Source: Branchiostoma floridae
Taxonomy: Eukaryota > Chordata > Leptocardii > Amphioxiformes > Branchiostomatidae
Assembly (NCBI RefSeq): GCF_000003815.2
Contig: NC_049985.1
Location: 3,368,157 to 3,432,156 of the forward strand
DNA length: 64,000 bases
Direction of reading: 5' to 3'
Each line of letters starts with the position of its first letter. Position 1 is the first letter of the stretch. The translations under genes and the position numbers were made by a program. The notes under the pieces were generated by a model. That model saw only the letters and a list, made by a program, of their open reading frames with translations, was not told where the DNA came from and did no database searches. Shown here piece by piece: positions 23,011-34,479 of the stretch.

Positions 23011-23990
23011 AGACATGCATCTGAAAACACCACCATTAGACTAACATGACACACTCAGATATTCTGCTCACCTTTTTGCCTCAGGTATTTTTGGAAATCT
23101 TTGCACTTCTGTTTCCTCATGCAGACAAGTAGGTACATGAATGAGATAAGCGCCTTTCTTGTCATTGATCCTGTTGGAAAGTGTGATACTGCAAACCTTG
23201 AAACTTTTGGGTGGTGTTTTTTTCTAGTTTTCATCGTCATTCCCCCCCCCCCCAATTTTTTTATTTTAAATTTGTGCTGTTTTCTTCATGGTTTTTTTCT
23301 ATAAGTGCTAGTCCTCAGTTTTATAGCCTTGCTGTTAGTTATTACCTGCCAGGACACTTTTGTACATCACTGATCATGAGGATGTTGTTATTGGTTTGGC
23401 GACTGCTACCCGATGGGCTGAGTCACGAGAGTCTGGAGGCTTCCATTTGGCACTAAGATGACCTCAATATGACAACAGTACCCCAGGTGTGGCCTTTGAA
23501 CTGAATTATAAGCCCCCCTTGTATGAGGGCTGCACTATAGAAGTCATTCAACTGCAAATTTAAACCTTGAGAATCCTTTTACTAGTACTCCTACCTCCTG
23601 CACATAAAACCATGGCAAAAGTAACTGAATTCAGAGTATGTGTATATGTGAATATATGTGAAAGCTCTGGGGCACACATCCTGTGTCATCCAAATCTGTG
23701 GGTCAACTCCCACTTTTACATGATACATCACTTCCTGCATATCTATCTATGCATGCAATGATTAATTGTTAGAGTTTGCATGTATACTTTTGGTGTGTTA
23801 CCGGCTATACCCATATAGATACAAATACAGATATAGATGAAAGCTTTTACCCCTCATACAACCTCTATGCCAACTTTGCTACATTCAAAGTTACATTCAA
23901 AGTTACATTCAGAGGTTGAGGATTTGTAGCTTGAGGCAAGAAAAGTTCAGTCTGCATTGACAGCAATTTCAGTTCATGGCAACTCTGGAC
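23011..23990. other. Mostly featureless; homopolymer C run and short triplicate
   Basis: A run of C lies at about 23242-23254, and a threefold TTACATTCAAAG block at about 23877-23910. Short frames around the C run are low-complexity artefacts. Confidence 0.5.
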
Positions 23991-23994
23991 TTTC

Positions 23995-24640
23995 TCATGA
24001 TTTGCTAACAATGATCAGGTCTTTGTGTGGCTCCCATTTTTCTCTGTACCACATCCATATCAGGATCTTTGGATTATCCAGGAGACAAGGCTGTCCTTCA
24101 GGTTTGAACTTGAGGTTTCATCAATTCTATACACCCCATGTACATGCTCCCAATGACAGAATGATCTGCCCCTGTGCTTTATTCTTCAATATTGATTGAA
24201 TCCTTGTGTGGATACCACATTTCCCCGTATCACAGCCGTATCTCCATCCAGGATTAGCCTGCAGACAGGGCTGTCCTATACATGGCACTTGGTATTTAAA
24301 CTTGAACCTCACTCAATTCTCTCTCTACAATGTGCTACCAGCTAAATCTACAGAAGCATGGAATAGCCAAGTAATTACACTTCTTGTTCTGTTGAGAGTT
24401 TTTGATTCCTTTTTCATTTTAAGCTGCCAAACAGATATGCCTAAGCTAGCTCCATGCAATAAAGCTTTTTTCCTTGTTCATCAATTCTATCCACATGATC
24501 CTAATGACAGAATGATCTGCCCCTGTGTTTTATCCTTCAATATTGATTTAATCCTTGTGTGGATCCCACATTTCACCATATCACAGCAACATCTCCATCC
24601 AGGCTTATCCTGGAGACAGATATGTCCTGCATGGCCTAGA
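23995..24640. repeat. Three-copy degenerate tandem repeat
   Basis: Blocks CTTGTGTGGATACCACATTT, ATCTCCATCCAGGATTAGCC, GGAGACAAGGCTGTCCT, TCATCAATTCTAT and CAATGACAGAATGATCTGCC repeat at about 24020-24190, 24200-24330 and 24478-24640. The plus-strand frame 24206-24694 (162 codons) is made of this repeat. Confidence 0.85.
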
Positions 24641-25245
24641 AAATTACAGTCTTGTCCTGGGGTGTCCTTAGTGGTAATGTTCAGTCAAAATTGATGTCCT
24701 TTCTGGGCTTTCACAAGTCTTTGTGGACAAACAGGGGTAATACAGATGGGCTCAAGTTTGAGCCCAAACAAAGTTCCTATATATTATACCCTTCAGCCAA
24801 ATACTCAGTAAAGACTTCCAAAGTTCATTGATGCTGCACTGGAAGACCCTCATGAAGGGGAAGTTTCTAGCTTTATTATGCTATGTACTAAGTAACTTTT
24901 CCCTAACAGTTGCCATAGAAGCACACCAGGTTCTTTCATGGGACAGAAAATGAACACAATCAAGTTATGCTGCTTTCTTTTCTATCAGGGGCATACTTGA
25001 CTAATTAGCATAAATTTGCATTTAGAGTTCTAGAACCATGTTGTCCCATCTGGACCACAGTACATCATATTAGAAATAGTTGAGACATGTCAAACTATCA
25101 TTCCATGGTGCTGGACTAGTTATGTACAGGTTGGGCATGTTTCTCATTTTCTAAGCCTCTTAGAATATTCTCCAAGACTGCCTGATAAATACAGTTTTAG
25201 AGAGCATTCCATGTTAATGTTGATCACCTTTTCTGCTGATTTCTT
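24641..25245. other. No recognisable feature
   Basis: AT-rich unique DNA. Confidence 0.35.
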
Positions 25246-25249
25246 TATC

Positions 25250-25720
25250 AATCAACTTGTTTGAAAGAGGGAAATCCAATACGCAGCTGATGATGAGCAA
25301 TTCTACTGGGTGTCCTTATTCCAATTACTTTAGAGACAAATTTGGCATTTTTGTGAGAAACCACATGAAGCTTACTGTACGCCACACCCGTGTGACCTGC
25401 ACACTGCAGTACAGGAGCCATCTCCATGTTTAACAAGAGCAGATTTATAACTCTTCAGTGCCCCCAACACCATTATCAGTTCCTAGGAAAAACACAACTT
25501 GCCATCTTAGCTTTCAACCCCAAATCCCTGGAATTTACAGAGCACTGTAAAGCCGAGGTAGGGTGCCATTTGCGCGGAGTCGGCGTGCAATTTGCGCTTG
25601 TTACTCCTGGGTTAATGGTTTTCCCTTATCCCCTGCCCGTGCGAATATTGGAGCATCACTCGACATAATTTCAGACCCATTGATGTGCGTGCCTGCAAGT
25701 GAGCAGTAATAAAGGAGGAA
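25250..25720. promoter_or_regulatory. Unique GC-richer island, candidate cis-regulatory element
   Basis: Contains two identical ATTTGCGC octamers at 25568-25575 and 25590-25597, 22 bp apart (about two helical turns), in a CpG-containing stretch. Octamer-like and E2F-like readings are both possible. No convincing exon is visible. Confidence 0.35.
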
Positions 25721-25904
25721 TGTCTTTAGCATCTCGTTTCCTGTGATCAGTAATGGTTTGTGATGATGCATTCTAAGGCAGTTTAGATGGATTACTACAC
25801 ATAAGTACATGTACATAGTAAGCTACATGATTATGTGACAACACTGCTCTACATGAGAACTGTACCCGTTCCCTCACCCCATTTACATTATGGTCACTGT
25901 TAAG

Positions 25905-25940
25905 GCACGTGTCAAAACATGGGGGTGTCAAAGCATAGCT
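25905..25940 (-). repeat. Fragment of the CACCCCTATGTTC minisatellite
   Basis: GTGTCAAAACATGGGGGTGT then CAAAGCATAG is the complement of two units of the minisatellite at 18290-18560. Confidence 0.6.
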
Positions 25941-26620
25941 GTAGGTTGTAACCACTTGTCATAATTTTGACCTAGAAATCAACATGGAAACAGAATCTGG
26001 ATGGAATGTCTTTACCTCGGTGCACACAGGTACAGGAAGTTCATGTAGTCAGATTCAACTTTTCTCTCCATCCCTCTGTTTTTATCTTTCAATTTTTACT
26101 TTAGGGCATTAACTTATTACTATCTTTACTTTGGGGCTAAAGGGATCTTAATAAACCCAATAAAATCAACTCATAGGATGTCAGAGAGCCAAGCAGTGAA
26201 TGTGTTTGGCATTAAAAAGTATTTTTATTCTTGTTATTTGTGGGTAAAGCTTTGGCCACAAAAGCTATTTCACAACTAAAAGGAGTTATGGCAGTCTGGG
26301 ATTATATGATATCGGTTTTACAATCCAATCCAGGTAACAAGGTTTATCCTGTAAATGGACTGATTCGGAGCAATGGTGCAAATTATGGCTGCTGTTTGGT
26401 TTACCTACCGTGACAGATCCACAATTCCCACATTCTTACACAAGTTTACGTGCATGGTAGTCAAAGAAAATCAGCTCTAGCTGTTGGCTTTTTGGCCATA
26501 CCAATTCAATCTATTGCTTTTCAGGTTTTTGGTTTCCTTTTATCACAACTATAAGCAGATGCATGTAAAATGGTTAGAATCATTCCCAAACTATTTGGTG
26601 TATAGCGCAATTAACATCTT
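25941..26620. other. No recognisable feature
   Basis: AT-rich. A weak MITE-terminus-like phrase (GGCCATACCAATTCAATC) lies at about 26494. Confidence 0.35.
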
Positions 26621-26624
26621 CATT

Positions 26625-26800
26625 TCCATAGCCCTTGGGCCACACACTGGCTGAGTCTACAGGAAGTGTAGTATGTTCAACTCCCACACTTTTTCTTATA
26701 AGGGCTGCATGCTTAGCAGAGAAAGCACTAATGTATCATTTTAAATTCTTTGGTATGAATATTATGGTTGCATATGCCAGATTGTATCCTCTTGGCCAAA
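26625..26800 (-). mobile_element. Composite SINE, body fragment (minus strand)
   Basis: CCCTTGGGCCACACACTGGC, GTATGTTCAACTCCCACACT and TGCTTAGCAGAGAAAGCA match the complement of the composite SINE at 11243-11535. The head near 26780 is degraded, so I cannot tell whether it was 5S- or tRNA-derived. Confidence 0.75.
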
Positions 26801-27930
26801 ATGCTTATATCATGAAGAAGTCCTCTTAGCTGTTACGTTCTTATTGAAATATATTTGTCCATCAGCTACTGATAACTGCTGAGCTCATCAAGCCAAATTG
26901 TCCAGATCTGCTTCTAGAGCACAGAATGTTTGAGGTAGGCTGTGCAGAGAGCAACAGGTTGACCTTCTGCTGCTGAGGCTCCAATGTAAAGATTTTTCTC
27001 CATGGATCTTTTTCATGCATAAAAGTTCCTGCACAGTGCAGTGGCAACATGGAGACAAACACAGAATTTTCTGCAAAATCCTAATATCTATTTCATCCAT
27101 TGAATTCTCAAACAGCTGAAAAATTTGGTTTGAGTGCACCCAATATAAAATTGGCAATGTTTCTTTCAGACTACATACAGAAAGCCTAAACACCAAGAAA
27201 TTAGATTGATATAGCCTTATTGTGACATTTTGATGTTGAAAATCCTTCCGCAAAAAGTTTCCTCTGGCTACTGTCCAAATAAGGCAAAACTTTTTACAGT
27301 TTAAGTTGTAAAATAGAGTAATCTTCTTCAACGTCTTCTGAGGCGTGTTATCTCAGGTCCCGTCGTAAATGTTCGTGTAACCCCCCGCAATAAAACCCTT
27401 TATTGGTCACAATAACAGTTATTGACATGTTATTTAATGTACGGCACAATGGAAAGCAGTTACTTCACCAACTGGGACATGTAACCATGGATCTACTCTT
27501 CCAGTCGTCCCTTTAAGTATCTTGCAAAAGGTAGTAATAAACTGATATGACTGCCGTGTAGGCTTATATGTAACGGTTGTAATTTTGTACAAAGCAATGT
27601 TTTAAAGTCCTGCACAAATCCAGTTGTTTGTATAGCTCTTTGGTAGATAGCAAAACTGGTTCATAAAATGTTTCTTCCTGGATGGCTTAGTAAGTTACCA
27701 GTGTGGCACACTTCAGGAATAGCCAATGACATGAAGTAGCTGGGAACAACAGTTCATTAACAAAACTTCTCCCAAAACAGCTAGGAGAGGCCATCCCTTG
27801 CAGATCCCAAATTGCTATATTGCCATACGTGTATAAGGAAACTAAATCAAACAGAAGAAAGAAATGATGAAACAGATTAATGGACTTTTGCTATTCAATA
27901 ATTTAGACACAGTATTCAGTACAGACGATA
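26801..27930. other. Mostly featureless; MITE terminus scrap at 27185-27221
   Basis: CCTAAACACCAAGAAATTAG then ATTGATATAGCCTTA is a degraded MITE right end. Two overlapping minus-strand frames (66 and 147 codons, 26862-27331) show no domain and are not supported. Confidence 0.4.
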
Positions 27931-27934
27931 TAGC

Positions 27935-28100
27935 ATTGCTTTCAGCACCAAGGAAAGGCACCAAAATTCACCGTCATCATTTTTATGGAAGAAAGTAAGT
28001 ATTTGTATGAATGATTTGCTATTAAAGGGAGTAAGAAAACATCAAATCTCTTCATTGGTGATAGTTTACTGTAGGAAAACTTTAAAACTTTCTTGCTTGT
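27935..28100 (+). repeat. Second copy of the TTTCAGCACCAAGGAAAG dispersed repeat
   Basis: CTTTCAGCACCAAGGAAAGG, CACCAAAATTCACCGTCATC, TTTTATGGAAGAAA and GTATTTGTA match 20206-20360 in the same order. Confidence 0.65.
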
Positions 28101-28459
28101 TACGACAGTTTACAACGTTATCAAATTCATAGGTCTGTTTTTACCATTTACGTATCTGACTTGGTGAATACTAATTGCTGGGATTTGCCCCGATACCATT
28201 TAGATATCACCGAGTGTTTAAACTTTACTGTTTGAAAATACAGTATATTTCAAATCCAATTACAGATACTGTGGAGCAGACATCTCCATAATTCATCATA
28301 ATCCTCTCTGTACTACTGTAAAACGGCACTTCACCATTTTCGCGTTTGAAAGTTGACAGATCAGATATGCAGGTACTGTTGAGTCCAAAATTGATGGTTA
28401 TGTTTCAGATTGCTGGTTGTAGCCATATGTTACAGAACTATTGTGTTGTAAAACTTGTG

Positions 28460-29345
28460 CAATAGCATTAAGTATGTATTCAAGAGTATGAAGTCTGCCA
28501 TCTCTGATTGCCTTGTCTAGACATAATATCCAGTACTGGAATTGCAACATTAATTTCAGAACCAAGGAAAGATACCATAATTTCTCTCTCTGTGTCTCTG
28601 TCTCTCTTTTTCTATTGCTCCCACTTGCTTTCCCTCTCCCTCTCTCTCTGGAAGTCCATTCATTTTTATAACTTACTATTGACTCAGGACTTGAATGCAG
28701 TTCAGCTGAAACACAGTTTTGGAGAAGTTGAGTTGATGTGTAGTTACAAGGATCATCAGCTGCAGCAGTCAGGTCTGCCTGAGTACACCATCTGGAAGTT
28801 TGTTCTATTTCAGTATTGGTCCCAAACTTGTCCATGGCCCTTGGCATCTGAGGTCTTCCTCTCTTGCCCTTTCTCTTCTTCTCCCTCTTTCCCCATCTCT
28901 CTATCTCTACTGTCAGCATCAAAGAAAGACACAGGAATCCACCATCTCTCTCCCTTTCCATTCCTTCTTTTCTCTCACTCTCTCTTTCTCTGTCTCTGTT
29001 TCTCCCTCCCTCTTGCTTTCCCTCTCTAGAAGTCCATCCATTTAAGAGTTGAATGCACTTGAGTTTAACGCACTTGATCTGAGATGTAGTTTGGGAGAAG
29101 CAGAGCTGATATGCAGTTACGAGGCTCATCAGCCACGGCAGTCATGTCTGCCTGAGTACACCATCTGGACACTCCCTTTTACAGTCAGCCCGCCTTTATC
29201 AGGGCTGGAATACATGGGAGGATCAAACACAAATCTGTCTTGATGCCTAGTTATTAGCCTCATTAACTACAGCAGTTATTTCTGCTAAAATGGACCATCT
29301 GGAACTCCACTGAAGTCCATCTGTTTTTATTGAGAATGGTCGATG
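28460..29345. repeat. Tandem repeat (~370 bp) with a CT-rich low-complexity core
   Basis: GTAGTTACAAGGATCATCAG, AGTCAGGTCTGCCTGAGTAC and ACCATCTGGA at about 28740-28797 recur at 29113-29168 and, weaker, at about 29245-29305. Between them, 28575-29030 is a degenerate TCTC/TCTG run. The 243-codon minus-strand frame (28398-29129), whose product is rich in Arg, Glu and Lys, is a translation of this low-complexity DNA. Confidence 0.85.
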
Positions 29346-29845
29346 GGGACGGTAAAAGTTGATTTGCTGAAATGGGAGAAGGAATCGTGAATTAACTAGT
29401 GATGTGGTGTGATTTTTTTTCAAGTCCATTCCGTGTCCATCCTGGCATGCACTTCAATGAAAACTGCTGGATGCTAATACGATATGTTGCTCATGTTTGA
29501 GTGTTCTGGAAATCAGTCAGACGCGGAAACTTTCAAGATGTTCCCTGGGTGTGAAGCTGACATTACATACTTGTATTTTGAAATGGATGGTGTAATGTTG
29601 ATAACCCATAGGAAATGGGGGCCTCTGATTGGCCAACTCCATCTGGCTATATGATAATTTTCTGTATCACACAGGATTCTTAGTTGCATACATGCATGTA
29701 CATGCTTCCATGAATTAGAAAAGAATGCACTCCAAGCACTCCACTGCAAGCAAATGGAGTTCTTTTGTCCAAATTGATGTTCTTACAGAATAAAGTTGTT
29801 GCCGCAGGTTGAAACAATGTGTTGAATTCTATCCTTCTTATGAGT
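29346..29845. other. No recognisable feature
   Basis: AT-rich unique DNA. Confidence 0.35.
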
Positions 29846-29849
29846 AGTT

Positions 29850-30172
29850 TGGCAATTACCTTCGGCCGTTGGGCGATCCGAACTGCGATCAGCCTGGTAC
29901 CCTCGTTGTATTCTATATGTACGACAGTTTGAAATAAGTGAGGCTTTGCAGCAAAGCAATTGGCACAACCGCATGATAGTTCCCCATACAGAGCAGAAAA
30001 GGTCAGACATCGGGGTCACTTGCACGATCAGTCTCTGGAAATTGGCGAGCAGGGGGGTACATGCTTGTAAATTGGTGTCATCCATAAGGCCATGATTGGG
30101 TGATAATTAAGCGACCTAAGCGTGCCATGGATCTGTGTAAGTTGTGCCGCAGGTCGTGAACCATGAATGTCA
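29850..30172. promoter_or_regulatory. GC-richer unique island with receptor- and homeodomain-type motifs
   Basis: Contains AGGTCA then GGGTCA with a 7-bp spacer near 30000-30019, a TAATTAA homeodomain core at 30103-30109, and CpG-containing unique sequence. No exon is supported. Regulatory role is inferred. Confidence 0.3.
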
Positions 30173-30176
30173 AGCT

Positions 30177-30791
30177 CAGGCCACACCAATTTGTTTCCTT
30201 GGTTTCTGGTTATTTTAAGCCACAGCAATTTGATTTGTTGTGTCTCAGATTGAAAAAAATAATGCTAAGCTGGTAGGATATAAGATAAGATACATTGAGG
30301 AGACAAAATGTGCGGTCTAACTACAGATGTAGGTTAAGCCTGCTGGACATGGTGTGAAGACTAGCAGACTGCTGCCTACCCTTGTGTCAGGGACCCTAGC
30401 AGCAGTATAGTCAAATACTGGACACTACATAGATGCAATTGCAAGGTCTGAGGGGAAAGTCTGTAATTTGGTGTACAAAATGTCTTGGAATTAATGTAGT
30501 CATAGTCGAGTTTTCCTTCCAGCTCACTTTTTTTTTTTATAACAATCGGTTTCTTAATTTTTGTTTTAGAATGTAGGAGAACCTAGGAAATAAGATGGTG
30601 TGGCTTTAAGTTGAAAGACAAGCAGAAATCATAGAAGCAGAGAGCAGGAAGGAAAACTTAAATATGACTGTATTCACGGCTGTGTGCACTACCAAGGCAT
30701 AAAACCTGGCTCTCAGCTTTTGCTTTTATTATTTTCTTCAAATTAAGCATATTCTAGAAAAACAACGAATCTAATTGGTGTCGCCTAACAC
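30177..30791 (+). mobile_element. Composite of MITE-B and a fused MITE-A-like segment
   Basis: The head CAGGCCACACCAATTTGTTT is followed by a second head, AGCCACAGCAATTTGATTTG, at about 30219. The MITE-B interior follows (GTCTGAGGGGAAAGTCTG at about 30448, GTTTTCCTTCCAGCTC), ending in AGGAAATAAGATGGTGTGGC. MITE-A interior (AGAGAGCAGGAAGGAAAACT, CCAAGGCATAAAACCTGG) then runs to AATTGGTGTCGCCTAACACC. About 30310-30447 has no MITE counterpart and may be an insertion. Confidence 0.7.
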
Positions 30792-31890
30792 CATTCTACA
30801 TTCAACAGATAGAATGCTACTAGTACTTTCCTCTTGAAGGAAAAGTTTGAGTTTGTCGAGTGATATTGCACAAAAAAACATCTTCAATCTTCATGCAATA
30901 GCGCTGTTTTAATTTGTGCCAAAGATTGTCATGCATGAACCTCAACAACACACAGTTCCACTTTCAACAAATGCGCTCTCTAAGGAAAAATTGGATTTAG
31001 TAAATCCATTCTGATGCTGACACAAGACGCTTTTTCAACCTGTCAGTACTAAGGTTTATGTAAGATGTTCTTCAGGTCTTGAACCTGACACAGTTCCATG
31101 CTCAACAAAATGCAGGTTCCCTCCCTAAAGAAATGTTGAATTTATCATAAAGAAATGTTGGATTTATTATTCTGATCCTGACACAAGAAAACCCCTTCAA
31201 TCAGTAAGCACTAAGTAAATCTGTGTAGAGTGTGCTTCAGGTTTTCAACCATAAATCTGAACCTGACACAATTCCACGTTCAACAAAATGCAGGTTTCCT
31301 CCCTTAAGAAATGCTGGATTTAGTAGATTCATTCTGACACTGACACAAGAAAGCCTCTCTAATCAGCAAGCACTAAGGTCTGTGTAAGTTGTGCTGCAGG
31401 TTGTAAACCATAAATCTGAACCTGACACATTGAACATGACAATCTTCTACATTGAACCAAATGCTGCTTCTCTCTCTAAGGAAAGGTTGTAAGTACTTAG
31501 CACTTTCTGGCACTGTCAAAAGAAAGTGGCTTCACCTACATGGACTTCATGCTGTAGATTTGTGTTATTGAGTTGTACGGAGGCAAGGGTCGGATTCCAT
31601 GAGAACATAAACCTAACATTATTCCACATCAAAGAATTGGAGCAAAATTCTGCTTTCCTTTCAAGTGAAAACTTGCACTGTCTAAGAATACTATACACTT
31701 TGATACTGATGCAGAAAAGCAGCTTTGATCACCAGTAAGAAAGGGCTGTATAAGATGTGTCAGACCTAGGGGTCACAGGTCAGATATCTGAACCCTTTGC
31801 GATCACCACATGCGTTTGTCAATACAGCAATCCTCTCTGAGGAAAACTTTGAATCACTTACATCCTGACGTTGACAAGAGAGTGGACCTT
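30785..31890. repeat. Tandem array, ~140-181 bp unit, ~7 copies
   Basis: TTCCA...TTCAACAAAATGC-type landmarks sit at about 30793, 30954, 31094, 31272, 31447, 31622 and 31803. Units share AAGAAATGTTGGATTTA, TTCTGA...CTGACACAAGAAA, AAGCACTAAGG and GTTGTGCTGCAGGTT. The array begins at the right end of the preceding MITE. Confidence 0.88.
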
Positions 31891-31994
31891 GTGCCCACTT
31901 TGGGTATGTCATGTTAAGGGCACACCACAAAGGATTCTTGCATTCATCTCATGGTTGTTGTAACCACAGTCACACACCATCAACTGTGATATAT

Positions 31995-32030
31995 ACTTGC
32001 CTGTGTGTATGTATGTGTGTGTGTGTGAAG
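31995..32030. repeat. TG-type microsatellite
   Basis: TGTGTGTATGTATGTGTGTG followed by TGTGTG. A simple repeat. Confidence 0.85.
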
Positions 32031-32109
32031 ATCTATTTACTGATAGTAGATACTCTAGGTATACACATTTTGCAGTGTATCTTTTTTGCATTCTTCCTGT
32101 AGAAGCATT

Positions 32110-32325
32110 CAAGGTCCATTTTAGTTAGATTATGAAATATAAAATTTCTTTAAAAAAAGGAATTTTCATACTCTCCATGTAACTGTATTGGTTGGATTTT
32201 ATAGGGTGTATACTAGTCATTATTGTTGCAATTAAAGTTAGATCTACAGCCAAAGGATATGTTGGATAAGAGACGACAAAGTAATAAATATAGCCTCACA
32301 GGTTTCATCACTCCTCAGCGCATAA
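32110..32325. other. No recognisable feature
   Basis: AT-rich spacer preceding a candidate regulatory region. Confidence 0.3.
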
Positions 32326-32329
32326 CACT

Positions 32330-32652
32330 ACAAGTAACGTCGAACTCTCCCCAAGTTGCAACCAATCACGGAGCCCAACGGAAGACGATCGTCTTCCCCG
32401 AACAAAGTGTAATCGAAAAACGCATTACGATCTACAGGAAAGGAAATCACAAGTGCCAAGTGTTCTAAATTGAGATTCCAATGACACCTGAGGAATCTCC
32501 TGGGGGGTTCTTTTCCTCATTAAAATGGAGGTGATACGGCGCCGGGGGCAAGGGCGCGACCTTGGATGCGTTCTAATCCATTATGGTATGATTAGGTTAA
32601 TAACGCAGCCCCTTGGGGGGCTGTGGAAACCGCGTCTTGGAAGCTTACGGTA
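32330..32652. promoter_or_regulatory. Unique GC-rich island, candidate cis-regulatory element
   Basis: CpG-containing unique sequence with GTTAATAACGC (HNF1/homeodomain-like) and GGTATGATTAGG near 32586. The 81-codon plus-strand frame ending at 32468 has no domain. It abuts the duplicated element at 32653. Confidence 0.35.
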
Positions 32653-33280
32653 GACCTGTGATATATCATGTGGGAACAATCGGAAGGCACTTAAAGGAGG
32701 TGAGAAAACTTGGTGCGCGGAATTCTTGATCAGACCCTGCGGCTTGCATGGCTTGTGTTACTTTCAGGCGGTTAACATTATCTCCTGGTTGTATTCGTTG
32801 CTGGATTATTTATGAAGTCACCGTCATCACTGTGAATAATGTCGCAAAATCATTTGGGAAACAGAGATGGGAGTAAGAAAGTTGACAACATGTTTTCCAA
32901 TTATCAGTATTGATGACCATATTTTTTTGGCAAAGCCTCATGGGCAGAGCCGTTGGTATAGTACTGCTATCGAGTCTCAAATATTCTAAAAATTGCAACT
33001 ATGCAACATATGCCTAGGAAAAGACCTGTGATATATCATGTGGAAACAATCGGAGGGCACTTATAGGAGGTGAGAAAACTTGGTGTGGGGAATTCTCGAT
33101 CAGACCTTGCGGCTTGTGTTACTTCAGCCAGTTTACATTCCCTCCTGGTTGTATTCGTTGCAGGATTATTTATGAATTTGGTCACTCTGACTAATGCTGC
33201 AGAAACAGTTAAGATTAAGAAAAGTTGACAACACGTTTTTCAATTTTTAATAATGATGGTAATATTTGTTTTTGAAAATT
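32653..33280. promoter_or_regulatory. Duplicated candidate regulatory element (two ~260-275 bp copies, 370 bp apart)
   Basis: Copy 1 (32653-32930) and copy 2 (33023-33280) share, in order, AGACCTGTGATATATCATGT, AACAATCGG, AGGTGAGAAAACTTGGTG, GATCAGACC...TGCGGCTTG, CTCCTGGTTGTATTCGTTGC and GGATTATTTATGAA, then a weaker AAAGTTGACAACA block. Copy 1 has a CSL/Su(H)-type TGTGGGAA (32669-32676); copy 2 reads TGTGGAAA there. GGATTA (Otx-type) and TTTATGA (Cdx-type) are kept in both. The pattern of retained blocks suggests function, but this is inference. Confidence 0.5.
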
Positions 33281-33317
33281 TTGTGAACCTCCACATCTTA
33301 TTCTTACCCTTACTCTA

Positions 33318-33392
33318 AACCTAACATAGGGGTGTTGGAACATAGAGGTGTCGGGACATTGGGGTGTCGGAACATGTATAGGACAACCCCCG
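33318..33392 (-). repeat. Minisatellite, complement of the 18290-18560 array
   Basis: ACATAGGGGTGTTGGAACAT, AGAGGTGTCGGGACAT and TGGGGTGTCGGAACATG are three to four units of the same ~17-bp motif on the opposite strand. Confidence 0.8.
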
Positions 33393-34475
33393 GATAAACG
33401 GGGTAGTCTGCTTTATCCAGTCATAGGAATCACACCCTAGACCTTATTAGACCCTCACACAACTCTCAATGTTGCCTAGTCACAGGAATTACAACACTAC
33501 TATCTATCTACAGCCTAATGAGGCAGTAAACGTGAGTAATAAAACTAAAAGCCTGAGGACAACTCTGCATCGTTAACCTCACATGTAATGGAAGATTTGT
33601 TTTGCCAATAACAGATCACTGAGGTGTGGAGGTAGCCTTAGAAACATTGAAGTCTATAAGAACTATCCTATGATGGGAGAGAGTTTGAGCTGTGAAACAT
33701 TTTCTATTCGAAGAGAAATGAAAAATGAATGATATGATGAGAAAAAACAAGAAATGATGACAAATTTGTTCTTGACCCATGAAATTCATTGAGTAATCTG
33801 TCAAGTCATCATATTCACTCACCGTGTGTTTTATGCATCTAATTGTATTGATTTCTTTACTGTTATTTTGTTGTTCTTGTCATTTCTTAGACTCTAGTGT
33901 ATTCTAGGTTCTGAGTTATTTTTTGCATATTTCTTAGAATTTGTTTTCAGCTGTAACTGCATATCACTTCGGAGTTATCAGCCTTGTAAAGGATAATTAT
34001 ACATTACATTACATGTAAATATACTGTTACCGACACTTTTCAGACCTTATTCTGTGAACCATAACAAATAAATCTTTGGTTTCCAGCCATAACTCAGCGG
34101 ATGAAGCTTCTGGTGATTTAAGTCGCGAGGTGAAGCATTTGGCAGGAAAGAGCTGCATCAGCTTGCAACAATTATGCAAATATTCCGACACGGCCTATGG
34201 CCTAACTCAATATCCATGCAGATTAGAAAAAATGAGAAGACAAGCAGTCAAATCAACAGGAAAACCAAGTTGTTGTAAATGTAAAATTTATAGGCCATCA
34301 ATTCATCAGAATTTCATAACATACCATCATTCAAGCAACAGAAAACAAGACTTCAAGAGACATTTGACATGTAAATTGTACAACATTTTTTACATTACTT
34401 ATGACTGTTTTTAACATGCTGCTTTAAATTTACCTCATATCTGTTTCCCTAAACTCCTACAGGCTTGATAATGCT
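33393..34475. other. No recognisable feature
   Basis: AT-rich. A 112-codon plus-strand frame (34076-34414) has no recognised domain. Confidence 0.4.
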
Positions 34476-34479
34476 AACA

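Noticed and set aside
24206-24694. 162-codon plus-strand open frame
   Set aside because: The frame crosses units of a degenerate tandem repeat and encodes no recognisable domain.
28398-29129. 243-codon minus-strand open frame, the longest in the window
   Set aside because: It is a translation of a CT-rich low-complexity tract and its flanking tandem repeat. The product is dominated by Arg, Glu and Lys runs, and other frames are open across the same DNA.
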